Source: Rhizobium sp. CFBP 8762 (GTDB lineage: Bacteria; Pseudomonadota; Alphaproteobacteria; Rhizobiales; Rhizobiaceae). From it: a stretch of 64,000 bases of DNA. Both the position numbers and the translations under genes were made by a program. The notes below the pieces were generated by a model, which worked only from the letters and a program-made list of their open reading frames with translations, searched no databases and had not been told where the DNA came from. Below, in pieces: positions 9,065 to 18,195 of the stretch. Each line of letters opens with the position of its first letter. Within the stretch, counting starts at the first letter, position 1. The stretch lies in assembly GCF_014841565.1 (NCBI RefSeq), contig NZ_JACYUD010000005.1:186001-250000 (forward strand), read 5' to 3'.

Positions 9065-10614
9065 TAGAGACGCAGAGGCTGCGTTTCCGCCAGCGACTTT
9101 TTCACGCCGGGGTCATCGGGCGGATGGCCAAAGAAAGGCCCACCTTGTCCAATGGGCTGAGACTGTGCAGGTGTTGACTCTGCCGGTTTTGCGGGTTGGA
9201 CCACAGCAGGCTCACTGCGAACGATTGTTTGCGGCACCGGCTCTGCTGGTCTTGGTTCATTGGCTGGCGGCGGCAGGGTGTCGAAAGCCTTGTGAAGTTC
9301 GCCTTCTTCTACCGGTCCGGCAATCTGTCCTACGGGCACCTTCCACTCGAAGGCATCCAGCGCGCCCGTGACCGGCGAAACGGGCAACCAGACCGAAGAG
9401 GTTACACCATCGGCAGTCCACACCGCGTCACGCGGTGCGCGAAGCGCCTGATTCATCCAATGGCGAATTCGCCCCTGATCGCCGGTTTCGGCCTCTTCAA
9501 TATCGGCCAGCAGCAGAAAATTGCTCTCGCTTGGCACCATCCGCGCTGCTGATTCTGCCTTGCTCCGCGCCAGTGTAAACTCACGGGCGTCCAACGCTGC
9601 CTTCGCAACAGCGGCCATCGCATCTGCATTGTTGGGTTTCAGGCTTTCCAGCTTTTCGGCACGCTTCAACCTGTCCAGCGCTGAATCGCCACTGCGTGCC
9701 TTCACGTAGATGCGGGCAATTTCCGGGTGGGGATCGACCTTCCAGATTTTCTCCAGAATGCTGGCGCCCTTGCGAAGATTGTCATCGCGAAACAGGGCCT
9801 GTGCCGCAATCAGGCCAGCGGGCACAAAGTTATCGGCAAGTTTCAACGCTGCCAAAGCGTTTTCCTGCGCGCCATGGGGGTCGGTTTCCAATTTCTCGGA
9901 CGCCTTTGCCGTGAGCAGCACGGCTTTCTTGCGGTCGGCCTCTTTCCGGTCAATGGCGTTGGCAGCGCGGCTTTGATCCAGCAGGCGGATGGCTTCATCC
10001 CACTGGCCGGTTTGGCAGCGGTGCTCCATGGCGGCCTGTGCAGCCCATGAGAGATGCGGGGAGGTCTGGGCGGCACGCTCGGCATATTGACGGGCAGCAT
10101 CGCCTGCGCCCAGGCGCTTGGCTTCCAGATACAGGCCGCGAAGACCGAGTTCGCGTGTTTCCGGGTCATCGGCCATTCGCTCGAACTTGCGACGCGCATC
10201 GTCATGACGGCCTTCGATCAGCGCTGTCTGCGCATCGAGCAGATGCAGAAGCGGTTCCTGATCGGCTTTGAGGAGACCCTGTGCGCGGGCGCTCATCTTG
10301 CGGGCAAGCGACGCGTCGCCCGCGCCAGCCGCAATCAGACCGGTTGAAAGGGCCTGATAGCCACGATCCCGCTTTCGGGCGCGAAAATGGCGGGTCAGTG
10401 CGCGGGGCGATTGCCAAACGGCACGGACAAGCCACCATGTCAGCAAGATCGCCGCGACGAGCGCGACCACCAGCGTGGTTGCTTCCATCAGCGACATATC
10501 CAGCCTCTGGCCCTGCCAGACCATGGAGATGTCACCGGGACGGTCAGCCAGCCACGAGAAGCCTGCACCGAAAAGAAGCACGGCAAGCGCAAATATCAGA
10601 AGTCTGGTTGTCAT
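9061..10614 (-). CDS. hemY: HemY-like tetratricopeptide membrane protein
   Basis: 517 residues. Two N-terminal membrane helices (about 4-22 and 45-66) enclose the HemY_N region, followed by a long alanine-rich alpha-helical solenoid of TPR type and a proline-rich tail (about 445-500). This is the proteobacterial HemY family, found beside hemC/hemD, thought to assist late haem synthesis at the membrane; it is not the protoporphyrinogen oxidase of the same name in Gram-positives. It follows the mitofilin-like gene by 12 bases, so the two are almost certainly co-transcribed. Its stop codon sits in a perfect 44-base palindrome. Confidence 0.88.
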   Translation of the reverse strand: MTTRLLIFALAVLLFGAGFSWLADRPGDISMVWQGQRLDMSLMEATTLVVALVAAILLTWWLVRAVWQSPRALTRHFRARKRDRGYQALSTGLIAAGAGDASLARKMSARAQGLLKADQEPLLHLLDAQTALIEGRHDDARRKFERMADDPETRELGLRGLYLEAKRLGAGDAARQYAERAAQTSPHLSWAAQAAMEHRCQTGQWDEAIRLLDQSRAANAIDRKEADRKKAVLLTAKASEKLETDPHGAQENALAALKLADNFVPAGLIAAQALFRDDNLRKGASILEKIWKVDPHPEIARIYVKARSGDSALDRLKRAEKLESLKPNNADAMAAVAKAALDAREFTLARSKAESAARMVPSESNFLLLADIEEAETGDQGRIRHWMNQALRAPRDAVWTADGVTSSVWLPVSPVTGALDAFEWKVPVGQIAGPVEEGELHKAFDTLPPPANEPRPAEPVPQTIVRSEPAVVQPAKPAESTPAQSQPIGQGGPFFGHPPDDPGVKKSLAETQPLRLY

Positions 10615-10626
10615 GCGTGTCGCTCC

Positions 10627-11898
10627 CTAGCTTCTGCTGCCTGTGCCGCTCAATGCCCGCGATACGCTGGTGGAAACCAGCTCCTCCACGCGCAGCCGTT
10701 GATCGAGCCGCGTCTTGAAGGGTGCACCGGCGGTTTGCGCGGCTGGCGGAAGGGCATCCCATTCAAGGGCCGCACCTTTCACATCGCCATTGTTCAGCTT
10801 GTCTTCAATACGGGCGATAACGGCTTCGGGCTCGGTGCCTTCGACATTGCCGACAGGACGAACACGTACGGTTGACGCTGCGCTGTACCAGAGCCGCGCC
10901 ATGACGCCTTGATCCGGCCCGGGCTGGTTGATGGCCAACAGCATGGCATCCGCCGCCTTCGGAAAGTCGCGTGCAAGTTCGGCGCGCGATGCAAGCCCGC
11001 TTGCCGCATCGCTGCGCAGCGCGGAAATGGCTTCGTCATCGGGGGCTGCCTTTGCCAAGCCATCCAGCTCGGTCAGGAAGGAGCCGCCATGTTCCACGGC
11101 AGCTTTCAGCGCCGTGGCGGCTGCAACGCGCTCCACCTGAGCAGGGCTTGCCGTTTCCTTGAGCTTTTCTTCGGCTGCATAGAGACGGTTGGCAAAGTCG
11201 GTGTTGGATGTGTTCTGGGTGTCGATGCTCTGGCGCAGTTCGGTGCGCACGGAATCGATATCGCCCATCAGCTTTTCGACAGAGGATTGCAAGGCCGGTA
11301 TTTCCGGCGATGGCGTTGCCTCGCCGGCGGGTGCCGCGTTGGCAAGTTTGGCTTCCAGTTCGCTCAAACGGGTTTCAACCGGTGACAGGTCAACCGGCTG
11401 CGCCTGCGCGCCCGGCGCTGCAAGCTGCGCCTTGATAGCCTCGATTTCCTGAGCGATGGCCGGATCGGTTGCACTGGTCGTGGTGCCGCGGTCTGGCGAA
11501 ACGGCGGGAAGGACGCCTGCGTACTGCAAGCCACCGGCCGCCAGCAAAGCCACCAGACCGCCGACGATTCCGGCGGCAAGGCTGCCTGATCGGGATGGTC
11601 CTGTGTCTGATCGTGTCGTATGCACAGGCTCCGCAACGGGTGCTGTATGGGCTGGCTCTTCTGCAAAGGCGGAGGCGGTGCTGTCGGTTGCCGCGTTATA
11701 ATCGGCTTCCTCGCGGTCTATCCGCTCCCCGGATGCGTCTGCCTGATCGTCAGCGACAGGGGTTTGTGCCGGAGGTAAGTCGACGTCGGTGTCGTGCGGT
11801 GTTGTGGCATCGTCAAGCGCTGCCTGATTGGCACTCAGCTCGATTGTCGTCGGTTCCCGATCGTCTGCCGTGTCGCGTGGTGGCGTACCCGATACCAT
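10627..11898 (-). CDS. Mitofilin/Mic60-like inner-membrane protein (COG4223 type)
   Basis: 423 residues from the ATG for MVSGTPPRD (11898), preceded by GGGGAG; an ATG seven codons upstream is less well placed. Layout: a disordered acidic N-terminus of about 100 residues, one membrane helix (GIVGGLVALLAAGGLQYAG), a heptad-rich coiled coil with glutamine and glutamate (about 150-240), then a C-terminal mitofilin-like segment ending RLRVEELVSTSVSRALSG. Alphaproteobacterial Mic60 homologues shape intracytoplasmic membranes and are the bacterial relatives of the mitochondrial crista protein. Location between hemD and hemY is the characteristic neighbourhood, supporting the call. Confidence 0.8.
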   Translation of the reverse strand: MVSGTPPRDTADDREPTTIELSANQAALDDATTPHDTDVDLPPAQTPVADDQADASGERIDREEADYNAATDSTASAFAEEPAHTAPVAEPVHTTRSDTGPSRSGSLAAGIVGGLVALLAAGGLQYAGVLPAVSPDRGTTTSATDPAIAQEIEAIKAQLAAPGAQAQPVDLSPVETRLSELEAKLANAAPAGEATPSPEIPALQSSVEKLMGDIDSVRTELRQSIDTQNTSNTDFANRLYAAEEKLKETASPAQVERVAAATALKAAVEHGGSFLTELDGLAKAAPDDEAISALRSDAASGLASRAELARDFPKAADAMLLAINQPGPDQGVMARLWYSAASTVRVRPVGNVEGTEPEAVIARIEDKLNNGDVKGAALEWDALPPAAQTAGAPFKTRLDQRLRVEELVSTSVSRALSGTGSRS

Positions 11899-11979
11899 GG
11901 TGGCTCTCCCCGTTTTCATTGCCTTGCGCTAAAACTAGTCGGGGAGGGGCGTTTGGGAAAGGGCCTTTGTATAAATTGG

Positions 11980-12687
11980 CTAAAACTTATCTGTGAAGGC
12001 CAGCAGTTGCAAAAGCGCGGCTTCGTCAGGGGTCGCACTGACAAGGATATTGGCAGAGTTTTCAGGCAGCGCCTGCGCCACCTTTTGGCTCAGGCACAGG
12101 CAGGTCAGCGATGCGACAATCTCAACCCCTAGAAGCCTGCACAGTTGCACAGCCGCTTGTTTTGAATAGAGCAAGACAACGTCCGGCGGGAGTTCGATAA
12201 CCTTGCTCAGTTTGGCCCTATCATAATGCAGTGGTTCCATGCGGTAGCATTTGACAATGGTCCGCACGATACCGGCGCGTGACAGCTTCATCTCAAAGGT
12301 GCACGAGCGGGGTGTACCGGCAAGGTAAAGAACGGGTCCGGGCCTGTCGGCGATGATGATGTCCGCCAGCGCTTCGCCTGTACCCTCTCCGGTCACCACA
12401 TGGCGAAAGCCAGCGGTTCTGGCGGCCTGTGCCGTTGCCTGCCCCACGGCATAGACCGGCGTTTCAACATGAGGTGACAGCATCGCTTCGTTGTCGCCAA
12501 GGGCACGAATGGCCTCGGCACTGGTAACGGCAATGGCGGCATGGGGCTGAGACAAAGCGGCAAAGGCCTCATCTCGCCGATGCCTTGCTTCAAACAAAGG
12601 CAGCTCTGTCGCGATATGCCCCATTGCCTCAACGCGCTCTGCCGTCAAACGGGCAGCCGGTTGTGGACGGGTCACCAGCACGCGCAT
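11980..12687 (-). CDS. hemD: Uroporphyrinogen-III synthase
   Basis: 235 residues, a normal length. HemD closes hydroxymethylbilane with inversion of ring D to give uroporphyrinogen III. The start MRVLVTRPQPAARLTAERVE is the typical first strand and helix of the two-lobed fold. The second lobe shows VLYLAGTPR and a family-like LYSKQAAVQL. Family conservation is low in general, so the position directly after hemC (three bases between stop and start) is important support. The two genes form a translationally close pair that continues into the mic60-like gene after an 81-base gap. Confidence 0.9.
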   Translation of the reverse strand: MRVLVTRPQPAARLTAERVEAMGHIATELPLFEARHRRDEAFAALSQPHAAIAVTSAEAIRALGDNEAMLSPHVETPVYAVGQATAQAARTAGFRHVVTGEGTGEALADIIIADRPGPVLYLAGTPRSCTFEMKLSRAGIVRTIVKCYRMEPLHYDRAKLSKVIELPPDVVLLYSKQAAVQLCRLLGVEIVASLTCLCLSQKVAQALPENSANILVSATPDEAALLQLLAFTDKF

Positions 12688-12690
12688 GGT

Positions 12691-13623
12691 TCAGGTCAGC
12701 CAGCTGGCAAAGAAATCAGGGCCAGCCAAGGTGCGGATCTTCTGGCCTGCCTGCTCACCCAATGCTTTTGCATCAGACGCTTTGCCGTCGATTTCCACCG
12801 TGTGGTACAGGCTGCCATCCGGCGTCAGCACGGTGCCGGAAAACCGGATAGCCTCACCATCTGAAAATGCATAGCCGGCTATCGGTGTTCGGCAGGAGCC
12901 GTCAAGGACGCCAAGAAAGCTGCGTTCGCAGGTAACGGCTTCGAACGTTCGCCGGTCGTTAACAGCATCGAGAAGCGCCATGACCCGTTCGTCATTGCGG
13001 CGGCATTCGATGCAGATCGCACCCTGCGCCGGGGCGGGAGGGAACGATTCCGGGTCAAGAAGCTCGGTCGCGACCTCCGGTCGCCCCAGCCGTTTCAAAC
13101 CTGCGTAAGCCAGCAACGTTGCATCGGCTTCACCTTCCGCCAGCTTGCGCAGCCGTGTTTCCACCTGTCCCCGGTAGATGATAACGTTCAGATCCGGTCG
13201 CAGACGCCGCAGAAGGGCTTGCCTGCGCAGCGATGCGGAGCCAACGGTCGCGCCATGGGGCAGGTCCATCAGTTTTTCCACATCGCGCCCGATGAAGGCA
13301 TCCCGGATATCCTCTCGCGCCAGAAAGGCGGCCAGCACCAGCCCATCGGGCAAAAGTGTCGGCATGTCCTTTGAGGAATGGACGGCAAAATCCAGACCAC
13401 CGGACAGGAGTTGCTGCTCGATTTCCTCGGTAAAAAGACCCTTGCCGCCAATCTCCGACAATGCACGGTCGGTCACGCGGTCGCCCATGGTGGACATGAC
13501 GACGATGTTAAACATCTCCTCCGGCAGACCGTGGGCAACCATCAGCCGATCACGGGTTTCATAGGCCTGCGCCAAAGCGAGATTGCTTCCGCGTGTGCCA
13601 ATTCGGAAAGGTTTTGTTTGCAT
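12691..13623 (-). CDS. hemC: Hydroxymethylbilane synthase (porphobilinogen deaminase)
   Basis: 310 residues, family length. It polymerises four porphobilinogen molecules into hydroxymethylbilane on a dipyrromethane cofactor. The cofactor cysteine lies in [17 protein letters not shown]. The substrate-binding [18 protein letters not shown] and GSASLRRQA segments are complete. It is the first gene of the minus-strand haem/membrane run and is transcribed away from tsaD. The 72-base divergent region contains a perfect inverted repeat at 13656-13673. Confidence 0.96.
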   Translation of the reverse strand: MQTKPFRIGTRGSNLALAQAYETRDRLMVAHGLPEEMFNIVVMSTMGDRVTDRALSEIGGKGLFTEEIEQQLLSGGLDFAVHSSKDMPTLLPDGLVLAAFLAREDIRDAFIGRDVEKLMDLPHGATVGSASLRRQALLRRLRPDLNVIIYRGQVETRLRKLAEGEADATLLAYAGLKRLGRPEVATELLDPESFPPAPAQGAICIECRRNDERVMALLDAVNDRRTFEAVTCERSFLGVLDGSCRTPIAGYAFSDGEAIRFSGTVLTPDGSLYHTVEIDGKASDAKALGEQAGQKIRTLAGPDFFASWLT

Positions 13624-13655
13624 CCGGCGTCATCCATTGTTACCGACACGTCTCG

Positions 13656-13673
13656 TAACCGGTCTACCGGTTA
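13656..13673. promoter_or_regulatory. Perfect inverted repeat in the hemC/tsaD divergent promoter region
   Basis: TAACCGGT (13656-13663), two bases, then ACCGGTTA (13666-13673), a perfect 8-2-8 palindrome placed between two divergent start codons, 33 bases from hemC and 23 from tsaD. It could be an operator or a short hairpin in either leader. No known site is assigned. Confidence 0.4.
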
Positions 13674-13695
13674 TCCGCAACAATTGAGTAAATCC

Positions 13696-14787
13696 ATGAG
13701 CGCCATCACCGTTCTCGGTATAGAAACAAGCTGCGATGAAACAGCTGCCGCCGTTGTCATCCGCGATGCCGACGGCAAAGGCCATATAGCCGGCGAGGTG
13801 GTGCTGAGCCAGCTTGATGACCACAGTGCCTATGGTGGCGTTGTGCCTGAAATTGCTGCCCGGGCGCATGTGGAAGCCCTGGATACGCTGATCGAAGAAG
13901 CGCTGATGCGCGCCGGCAAACACCTGCGGGACATGGATGCCATTGCCGCCACCAGCGGGCCGGGTCTGATCGGTGGTCTTATTGTTGGCCTGATGACGGC
14001 TAAGGCGCTGGCGCTGGCCAGTGGCAAGCCGCTCTACGCCATCAACCATTTGGAAGGCCATGCGCTGACGGCGCGTCTGACCCATGGCCTGCCCTTTCCG
14101 TTCCTGATGTTGCTGGTGTCGGGTGGTCATACGCAGCTTGTGCTGGTGCGTGGCGTGGGTGACTACGAGCGTTGGGGAACGACGATCGACGATGCGCTGG
14201 GCGAGGCGTTCGACAAGACCGCAAAGCTCCTCGGTCTGCCATATCCGGGCGGTCCCGCCGTGGAGGCAGCGGCGCGAACCGGACGCACGGACCGATTTGT
14301 TCTGCCCCGTCCGCTAGTAGGCGAAGCCCGGCTTGATTTTTCGTTCTCCGGCTTGAAGACCGCTGTGCGCCAAGCGGCAACCAGTATTGCACCTGTCAAT
14401 GATCAGGATGTGGCCGATATCTGCGCGTCGTTTCAAAACGCCGTTTCCCGCACATTGACGGATCGCATTGGCCGAGGGCTGGCGCGGTTCAAAACACAGT
14501 ATCCCGACACGAAAGCGCCAGCGCTTGTGGTAGCGGGCGGTGTTGCGGCCAATCAGGTGCTGCGCCAAACCCTGCAAACACTGTGCGATACCGATGGATT
14601 CACGTTCATCGCGCCGCCTCTGGCGCTGTGTACCGACAATGCGGCGATGATTGGATGGGCGGGCGCGGAGCGTGTGGCCGCTGGCTTCGCGCCGGATTCG
14701 CTCAGCGTCTCTCCCCGGTCGCGCTGGCCGCTGGATGCTAGCGCGCAGACCCTGCTCGGCTCTGGAAAGCGTGGCGCGAAGGCATGA
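13696..14787 (+). CDS. tsaD: tRNA N6-threonylcarbamoyladenosine synthase subunit TsaD
   Basis: 363 residues from the ATG at 13696 ([20 protein letters not shown]). The frame stays open upstream into hemC antisense but that part is not coding. TsaD transfers the threonylcarbamoyl group to A37 of ANN-decoding tRNAs together with TsaB and TsaE. The ASKHA ATPase fold is evident: GIETSCDET phosphate loop, metal histidines in HLEGH (118-122), LVSGGHTQL and the C-terminal [12 protein letters not shown]. The gene overlaps gpsA by four bases (ATGA), indicating coupled translation. Confidence 0.96.
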   Translation: MSAITVLGIETSCDETAAAVVIRDADGKGHIAGEVVLSQLDDHSAYGGVVPEIAARAHVEALDTLIEEALMRAGKHLRDMDAIAATSGPGLIGGLIVGLMTAKALALASGKPLYAINHLEGHALTARLTHGLPFPFLMLLVSGGHTQLVLVRGVGDYERWGTTIDDALGEAFDKTAKLLGLPYPGGPAVEAAARTGRTDRFVLPRPLVGEARLDFSFSGLKTAVRQAATSIAPVNDQDVADICASFQNAVSRTLTDRIGRGLARFKTQYPDTKAPALVVAGGVAANQVLRQTLQTLCDTDGFTFIAPPLALCTDNAAMIGWAGAERVAAGFAPDSLSVSPRSRWPLDASAQTLLGSGKRGAKA

Positions 14788-15809
14788 CCCAAGGTATCAT
14801 GGTGGATCGTCAGCGCAATATTGTGGTTGTTGGCTCCGGTGCGTTTGGTACGGCGCTGGCAACGGTCATTGCGTCCACAGCGCGGGCCCATGTCATTTTG
14901 CTGGCGCGGCGCGCCGAGGTTGTCGCAACCTTCCGGCAGCATCGTCGCAATGAGGCGGCATTGCCGGGCATTGATCTATCGCCGAACCTCAATTTTTCCG
15001 CCGATCCAGCCGTGCTTCGAGATGCAGATATCGTCCTGTTCGCTATGCCATCGCAGGCGCAGGCGCAAGCGGCTCGGCAATTGCGGCCCTTGATTGCCGC
15101 CCATGCCGCCATCGTCACCTGCGCCAAGGGGCTGGACAAAGCCTCTGGTCGTTTGCTGACGGATGTTCTGGCGCTGGAACTGCCCGACCATGAGATAGCG
15201 GTTCTGTCCGGTCCCGGTTTTGCTGCCGATATCGCCAAGGGCCTGCCAACAGCCATGACTCTTGGCGCAAGCCATGAGCAATTGGCTGGTGAACTGGCAT
15301 TGGCGCTGTCCGGCCAGACATTCCGGCTGTACCCGAGTGCGGACCGGATTGGTGTGCAACTGGGCGGCGCGCTGAAGAACGTGCTGGCCATTGCCTGCGG
15401 CATCGTGGAAGGCGCGGGCCTTGGCGATTCAGCCCGTGCTGCGCTGATTGCGCGGGGGCTGGCGGAAATGTCTCGGTTCGTCGCGGCCCATGGCGGCGAG
15501 GGTGATACGGTGCGGGGGCTGTCTGGTCTCGGGGATCTGGTGCTGACGGCCACCAGCCATCAGTCGCGAAATTTGCGGTTCGGCATTGCGCTCGGCCGGA
15601 CTTATAAAAGTGATGTGGGCGGCACCAAGTCAAGTTTTGGAGGTGAACTGGTGGAGGGCGCATTCGCTGCCGCCATTGCTGCCGATGTTGCCCGCCGATT
15701 GGGCGTTGATATGCCCGTGACCGATGCTGTCGCTGCCATTATCGATGGCCACATGGACGTCGCCACCGCGCTTCATCAACTGATGTCCCGCCCCATTACA
15801 CAGGAATAA
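14784..15809 (+). CDS. gpsA: Glycerol-3-phosphate dehydrogenase [NAD(P)+]
   Basis: 341 residues. It reduces dihydroxyacetone phosphate to sn-glycerol 3-phosphate for phospholipid synthesis. The Rossmann motif [10 protein letters not shown] begins at residue 17, and catalytic-lysine segments CAKGLD and [14 protein letters not shown] are present. The NFRFG-type anion loop appears as [11 protein letters not shown]. The start overlaps the tsaD stop; a second ATG five codons later (14799) is also possible. The gene lies in a tight plus-strand run with a YciI protein 14 bases downstream. Confidence 0.95.
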   Translation: MTQGIMVDRQRNIVVVGSGAFGTALATVIASTARAHVILLARRAEVVATFRQHRRNEAALPGIDLSPNLNFSADPAVLRDADIVLFAMPSQAQAQAARQLRPLIAAHAAIVTCAKGLDKASGRLLTDVLALELPDHEIAVLSGPGFAADIAKGLPTAMTLGASHEQLAGELALALSGQTFRLYPSADRIGVQLGGALKNVLAIACGIVEGAGLGDSARAALIARGLAEMSRFVAAHGGEGDTVRGLSGLGDLVLTATSHQSRNLRFGIALGRTYKSDVGGTKSSFGGELVEGAFAAAIAADVARRLGVDMPVTDAVAAIIDGHMDVATALHQLMSRPITQE

Positions 15810-15823
15810 CAGGAGAAGTCTTG

Positions 15824-16117
15824 ATGTTATACGCGTTTCTTTGCACCGATAAGCCTGATAGCCTTGCCTTGCGCATGGAGACCCGCCCGCCGCATGTGGC
15901 GTGGCTGAACGAGATCAACGCTGCCGGTCAGTTGAAGTTTGCCGGCCCGTTTCTGGATGACGCCGGGCAAGCCACGGGCAGTCTTGTGGTGGTAGAGGCC
16001 GAAACGCTGGAGGCCGCTCAGGCCCTGTCCGCTGCCGATCCCTACGCTAGGGCAGGGCTGTTTGAAACGGTTGAGGTGAAAGCCTGGAACTGGGTTTTCA
16101 ACAAGCCTGAGGCATAA
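15824..16117 (+). CDS. YciI-family protein
   Basis: 97 residues from the ATG at 15824, preceded by AGGAGA. A TTG one codon earlier is not needed. The ferredoxin-like YciI fold is recognisable: MLYAFLCTDKPDS, then the conserved RPPHVAWL histidine, GQLKFAGPFLDDAG and DPYARAGLFETVEV with the DP(Y/F) motif. Some relatives are dehalogenases or stand beside monooxygenases; small stand-alone YciI proteins such as this have no known substrate. It is the third gene of the tsaD-gpsA-YciI-EVE-methyltransferase run, spacing five bases to the next gene. Confidence 0.87.
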   Translation: MLYAFLCTDKPDSLALRMETRPPHVAWLNEINAAGQLKFAGPFLDDAGQATGSLVVVEAETLEAAQALSAADPYARAGLFETVEVKAWNWVFNKPEA

Positions 16118-16122
16118 AGACG

Positions 16123-16551
16123 ATGGCATTCTGGCTTTACAAATCCGAACCGTTCAAATGGTCCTGGGCCATGCAGAAAGATGCAGGCGAGGCAGGCACC
16201 GAATGGACGGGCGTGCGCAATTACTCGGCGCGCAACAATATGCGCGCCATGAAAATTGGCGATAAGGGCTTCTTCTACCATTCCAATGAAGGGCTGGAAG
16301 TCGTCGGTATCACCGAAGTCTGCGCCCTGTCTGCACCCGATAGTACGGCAGATGATCCGCGTTGGGATTGCGTGCATATCCGCGCCATCTGCGATATGCC
16401 GAAGCCTGTTACCTTGAAAGATGTGAAGGCCAATCCGGCGCTGGAAAAAATGGCGCTGGTCACCTCCATGCGGCTGTCCGTCCAACCCGTCACCGAAGCG
16501 GAATATTTCGAGGTATGCCGCATGGGCGGGCTGGAAAATCCGCCCACCTGA
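16123..16551 (+). CDS. EVE-domain protein
   Basis: 142 residues of one EVE domain, a PUA-like fold that binds modified bases in RNA or DNA. The opening MAFWLYKSEPFKWSW and the pocket region TEWTGVRNYSARNNMRAM with GFFYHSN are diagnostic. In bacteria EVE proteins often accompany tRNA or small-molecule modification genes, or sit in restriction systems. Here the neighbours are housekeeping genes, so a role in RNA-modification recognition is the simpler inference. The stop TGA overlaps the next ATG by one base. Confidence 0.9.
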   Translation: MAFWLYKSEPFKWSWAMQKDAGEAGTEWTGVRNYSARNNMRAMKIGDKGFFYHSNEGLEVVGITEVCALSAPDSTADDPRWDCVHIRAICDMPKPVTLKDVKANPALEKMALVTSMRLSVQPVTEAEYFEVCRMGGLENPPT

Positions 16552-17207
16552 TGAAAACCGATCCGCGCACCTTTATCCTCGCCAATACGGAACAGGTCTC
16601 ACCTCCGCATGTGCCGGAAATCCAGCTTTATCTGGCGACCGAGGCGCATGATCTCTGGTTGAAGACCGAGGATGAGTTGCAGGAGATCGGCCTACCGCCG
16701 CCGTTCTGGGCTTTTGCCTGGGCGGGCGGGCAGGGACTGGCGCGGTATATTCTGGACAACCCGGAAACCGTTCGTGGCAAATCGGTGGTGGACTTTGCCA
16801 GTGGCTCCGGCCTTGTCGGTATTGCTGCTGCCAAGGCCGGAGCAGCTAGGGTTCTCTGCGACGATATCGACCCGTGGGCCAAAACCGCCGTGGCACTGAA
16901 TGCATCGCTTAATCAGGTTGAGATGACGTTCACACCGGAAAACCTGATTGGTGGTGCGCGTCGGGCTGATATGTATCTGGCCGGTGATGTCTTTTACGAT
17001 AGCGTCTTCGCTTCACTGCTGACGCCGTGGTTTGCGAGCCTTTCAGCGGCTGGCGCAGTCGTTCTGGTTGGCGATCCCGGACGGGCCTACTGTCTCAAGG
17101 ACCGCCTGACTGAACTTGCCACCTACCGGGTGCCTGTCAGCCGCGCGCTGGAAGACAACGACGTCAAGCGAACGACCTTCTGGTCGTTCCAATCGGACTT
17201 GACCTGA
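16551..17207 (+). CDS. Class I SAM methyltransferase, ETF-beta lysine methyltransferase (METTL20) type
   Basis: 218 residues from the ATG at 16551, which shares a base with the EVE stop. The frame is open further upstream but inside the EVE gene. The SAM loop VVDFASGSGLVG is at 79-90, and the acidic ribose contact follows in CDDIDPWAK. The PFWAFAWAGGQGLARYILDN segment closely resembles the mitochondrial METTL20/ETFBKMT family, which trimethylates lysines of the electron-transfer flavoprotein beta subunit. Automated annotation often labels such proteins ribosomal L11 methyltransferase. The ETF substrate is inferred from family resemblance as recalled, not from local context. Confidence 0.75.
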   Translation: MKTDPRTFILANTEQVSPPHVPEIQLYLATEAHDLWLKTEDELQEIGLPPPFWAFAWAGGQGLARYILDNPETVRGKSVVDFASGSGLVGIAAAKAGAARVLCDDIDPWAKTAVALNASLNQVEMTFTPENLIGGARRADMYLAGDVFYDSVFASLLTPWFASLSAAGAVVLVGDPGRAYCLKDRLTELATYRVPVSRALEDNDVKRTTFWSFQSDLT

Positions 17208-17212
17208 AATCT

Positions 17213-17250
17213 CATGTTTTTACATGCCATTATAGCGTTTCGGCTATAAT
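17213..17250. promoter_or_regulatory. Two adjacent palindromes and a TATAAT box in the sdh operon leader
   Basis: CATGT-TTTT-ACATG (17213-17226) is followed by ATTATAGC-N6-GCTATAAT (17229-17250), both perfect. The second ends in a consensus TATAAT at 17245-17250. The best -35-like element, TTTACA (17219-17224), is 20 bases away, which is long. The 193-base region before sdhC holds no gene, so this is the probable promoter/operator of the sdh operon; no regulator is assigned. Confidence 0.45.
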
Positions 17251-17400
17251 CGATTAAATCTTACAATTGCTGATAAACGCACTTGTCGTGGCGGGAAGAG
17301 GCGATTAAACGTCGCACCATGTAACTATGCACTCTACTGTGCGAGGGGAGGAGCGTCATCTGAACGGAGGCGGGTTCTCCCACGTTTTCGTGAGGTTCTG

Positions 17401-17796
17401 ATGGCGAATGTCACTAGAAGCCGGCCTCTTTCGCCGCATCTACAGATTTACAAGCCTATTCCAACCATGGTCATGTCCATTTTGCACCGAATTACCGGCG
17501 TGGCGCTGTATTTCGGCACCATTCTGGTCGTTGCTTGGCTGATCGCCGTGGCCTCAGGCGAGGCCCGTTACAACAGTATCAGCTGGATTTTTGGCACCAT
17601 TCCTGCGCTTTTGGTGCTGTTTGGCTATAGCTGGGCCTTGTTTCATCATATGCTGGGCGGCATCCGCCACTTTATGTGGGACATGGGACATGGCTATGAA
17701 AAGTCATTTTCTACAAAACTTGCCATTGGCAATATGATCGGATCGATCTGTCTGACCGTATTACTATGGATCGTCATTTATCTCGTGCGATTCTGA
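17401..17796 (+). CDS. sdhC: Succinate dehydrogenase cytochrome b556 subunit
   Basis: 131 residues with three membrane helices. SdhC and SdhD anchor the SdhAB heads and bind haem b and ubiquinone. The N-terminal RPLSPHLQIYKPIPTMVMSI is the family signature around the quinone-site serine and arginine (SILHRITG). The haem-ligand histidine is in the HHMLGGIRHFMWDMGH helix. First gene of the operon, preceded by a 193-base leader with two palindromes. sdhD follows 14 bases later. Confidence 0.95.
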   Translation: MANVTRSRPLSPHLQIYKPIPTMVMSILHRITGVALYFGTILVVAWLIAVASGEARYNSISWIFGTIPALLVLFGYSWALFHHMLGGIRHFMWDMGHGYEKSFSTKLAIGNMIGSICLTVLLWIVIYLVRF

Positions 17797-17810
17797 TCGG
17801 AGTAGACGGT

Positions 17811-18191
17811 ATGGATATGCGTACGCCTTTGGGCAAAGTTCGCGGCCTCGGTTCTGCCAAGAACGGTACAGAACATTTTTGGCATCAACGTGTCACGGCT
17901 GTGTCCAATGTGCCATTGATGCTGTTTTTCATGTTTTTCATTGTGCGCTATGCTGGTGCGCCCTATGCGGAAGCGGTTTCGGCCCTGTCCAATCCGTTTG
18001 TGGCCGTGGTCATGGCGCTGGTTGTGCTGTCCGGTCTTATTCACATGCGCCTTGGCATGCAGGTGGTTATCGAGGACTATGTCCATAATGACGCCGTGAA
18101 GCTTGGGCTGCTGATGCTCAATACGTTTTTTGCGATCATCGTTGGCGCGCTCTGTCTGTTCGCCATCCTGAAAATTGCATTTACAGGATAA
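17811..18191 (+). CDS. sdhD: Succinate dehydrogenase hydrophobic membrane anchor subunit
   Basis: 126 residues with three hydrophobic helices. The opening [29 protein letters not shown] contains the conserved GLGSAKxGxxHxWxQR pattern of alphaproteobacterial Sdh[16 protein letters not shown] carries the second haem/quinone-side residues. The start at 17811 has GGAGT just upstream; the next ATG, two codons later, is also possible. sdhA starts five bases after the stop. Confidence 0.93.
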   Translation: MDMRTPLGKVRGLGSAKNGTEHFWHQRVTAVSNVPLMLFFMFFIVRYAGAPYAEAVSALSNPFVAVVMALVVLSGLIHMRLGMQVVIEDYVHNDAVKLGLLMLNTFFAIIVGALCLFAILKIAFTG

Positions 18192-18195
18192 TACT

